Shown in pieces: positions 63,996 through 64,000 of a stretch of DNA of 64,000 nt. This stretch comes from Dysidea avara (taxonomy: Eukaryota > Porifera > Demospongiae > Dictyoceratida > Dysideidae). The stretch covers positions 8,273,479 to 8,337,478 of the forward strand of contig NC_089278.1 in NCBI RefSeq assembly GCF_963678975.1, written 5' to 3'. The notes under the pieces were generated by a model. That model was not told the DNA's origin. It did not search any database and saw nothing but the letters and a program-made list of their open reading frames with translations. Each line of letters opens with the position of its first letter. Within the stretch, counting starts at the first letter, position 1. A program made the translations under genes and the position numbers.

Positions 63996-64000
63996 TTCAG

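Larger units (their letters stand above)
59130..64000 (-). mobile_element. Ty3/gypsy-type LTR retrotransposon, degraded, partial
   Basis: Reading from 64000 down: zinc knuckle, protease, reverse transcriptase, RNase H, integrase zinc finger and core, GPY/F-like module, and C-terminal tail (GRYWYGGCRNGPGRPPKW near 59200). Broken by several frameshifts, stops at 62718-62720 and near 60333, and one nested MITE. No LTR was recognised on the left side; the 5' LTR and most of gag lie outside the window. The gene order with integrase after RNase H places it in the Ty3/gypsy group. Confidence 0.93.

Overview
This window is animal genomic DNA, AT-rich, with spliced genes and a very high load of transposable elements. 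A demosponge (for example Amphimedon) is my best guess. It rests on one very short intron (57 bp), symmetric phase-1 immunoglobulin exons, and a mix of MULE, Ty3/gypsy, LINE and hAT-type sequences. The species is inferred, not demonstrated.

Layout. 1-4.98 kb: no convincing gene; one hairpin MITE and a large 80-bp minisatellite. 5.5-12.9 kb, minus strand: a nine-exon MULE transposase gene whose exons join in phase. It encodes, in order, a Cys-rich N-terminus, a CaRF-like conserved region, the MULE DDE core, a SWIM zinc finger, a CXXC zinc finger and an OTU cysteine-protease domain. It is decayed: two 1-nt frameshifts, two stop codons and a 184-bp inverted self-copy. 13-16.7 kb: mostly small TIR elements. 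16.9-22.9 kb: a minus-strand LINE split by a 4.4-kb composite repeat.

23.7-57.3 kb, plus strand: a secreted or membrane immunoglobulin-domain protein. One signal-peptide exon and three Ig exons are visible, all phase 1, with two introns of 15.2 and 17.3 kb. Those introns are filled by a composite repeat family. Each full copy has a ~325-bp near-perfect hairpin at one end, a 2-5 kb array of a ~30/31-bp minisatellite, and a ~0.8-kb tail of diverged ~165-185-bp monomers ending in a GC-rich border. Five major copies are present (18195-22626, 28168-33755, 40407-43187, 43188-46190, 46214-52193), in both orientations, plus degenerate pieces. Two hAT-like elements lie inside these arrays with exact 8-bp target duplications; the sister copy preserves each empty site. 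A second LINE (35.1-37.4 kb) carries an 816-bp insertion at TTAA, and removing it restores the LINE reading frame.

59.1-64.0 kb, minus strand: a degraded Ty3/gypsy-type retrotransposon (zinc knuckle, protease, RT, RNase H, integrase) cut by a 656-bp hAT-like MITE with an 8-bp target duplication.

Only the Ig gene looks like intact host coding sequence. No tRNA, rRNA, CRISPR array or supportable promoter was found. All splice junctions are read by eye from GT/AG context and phase.
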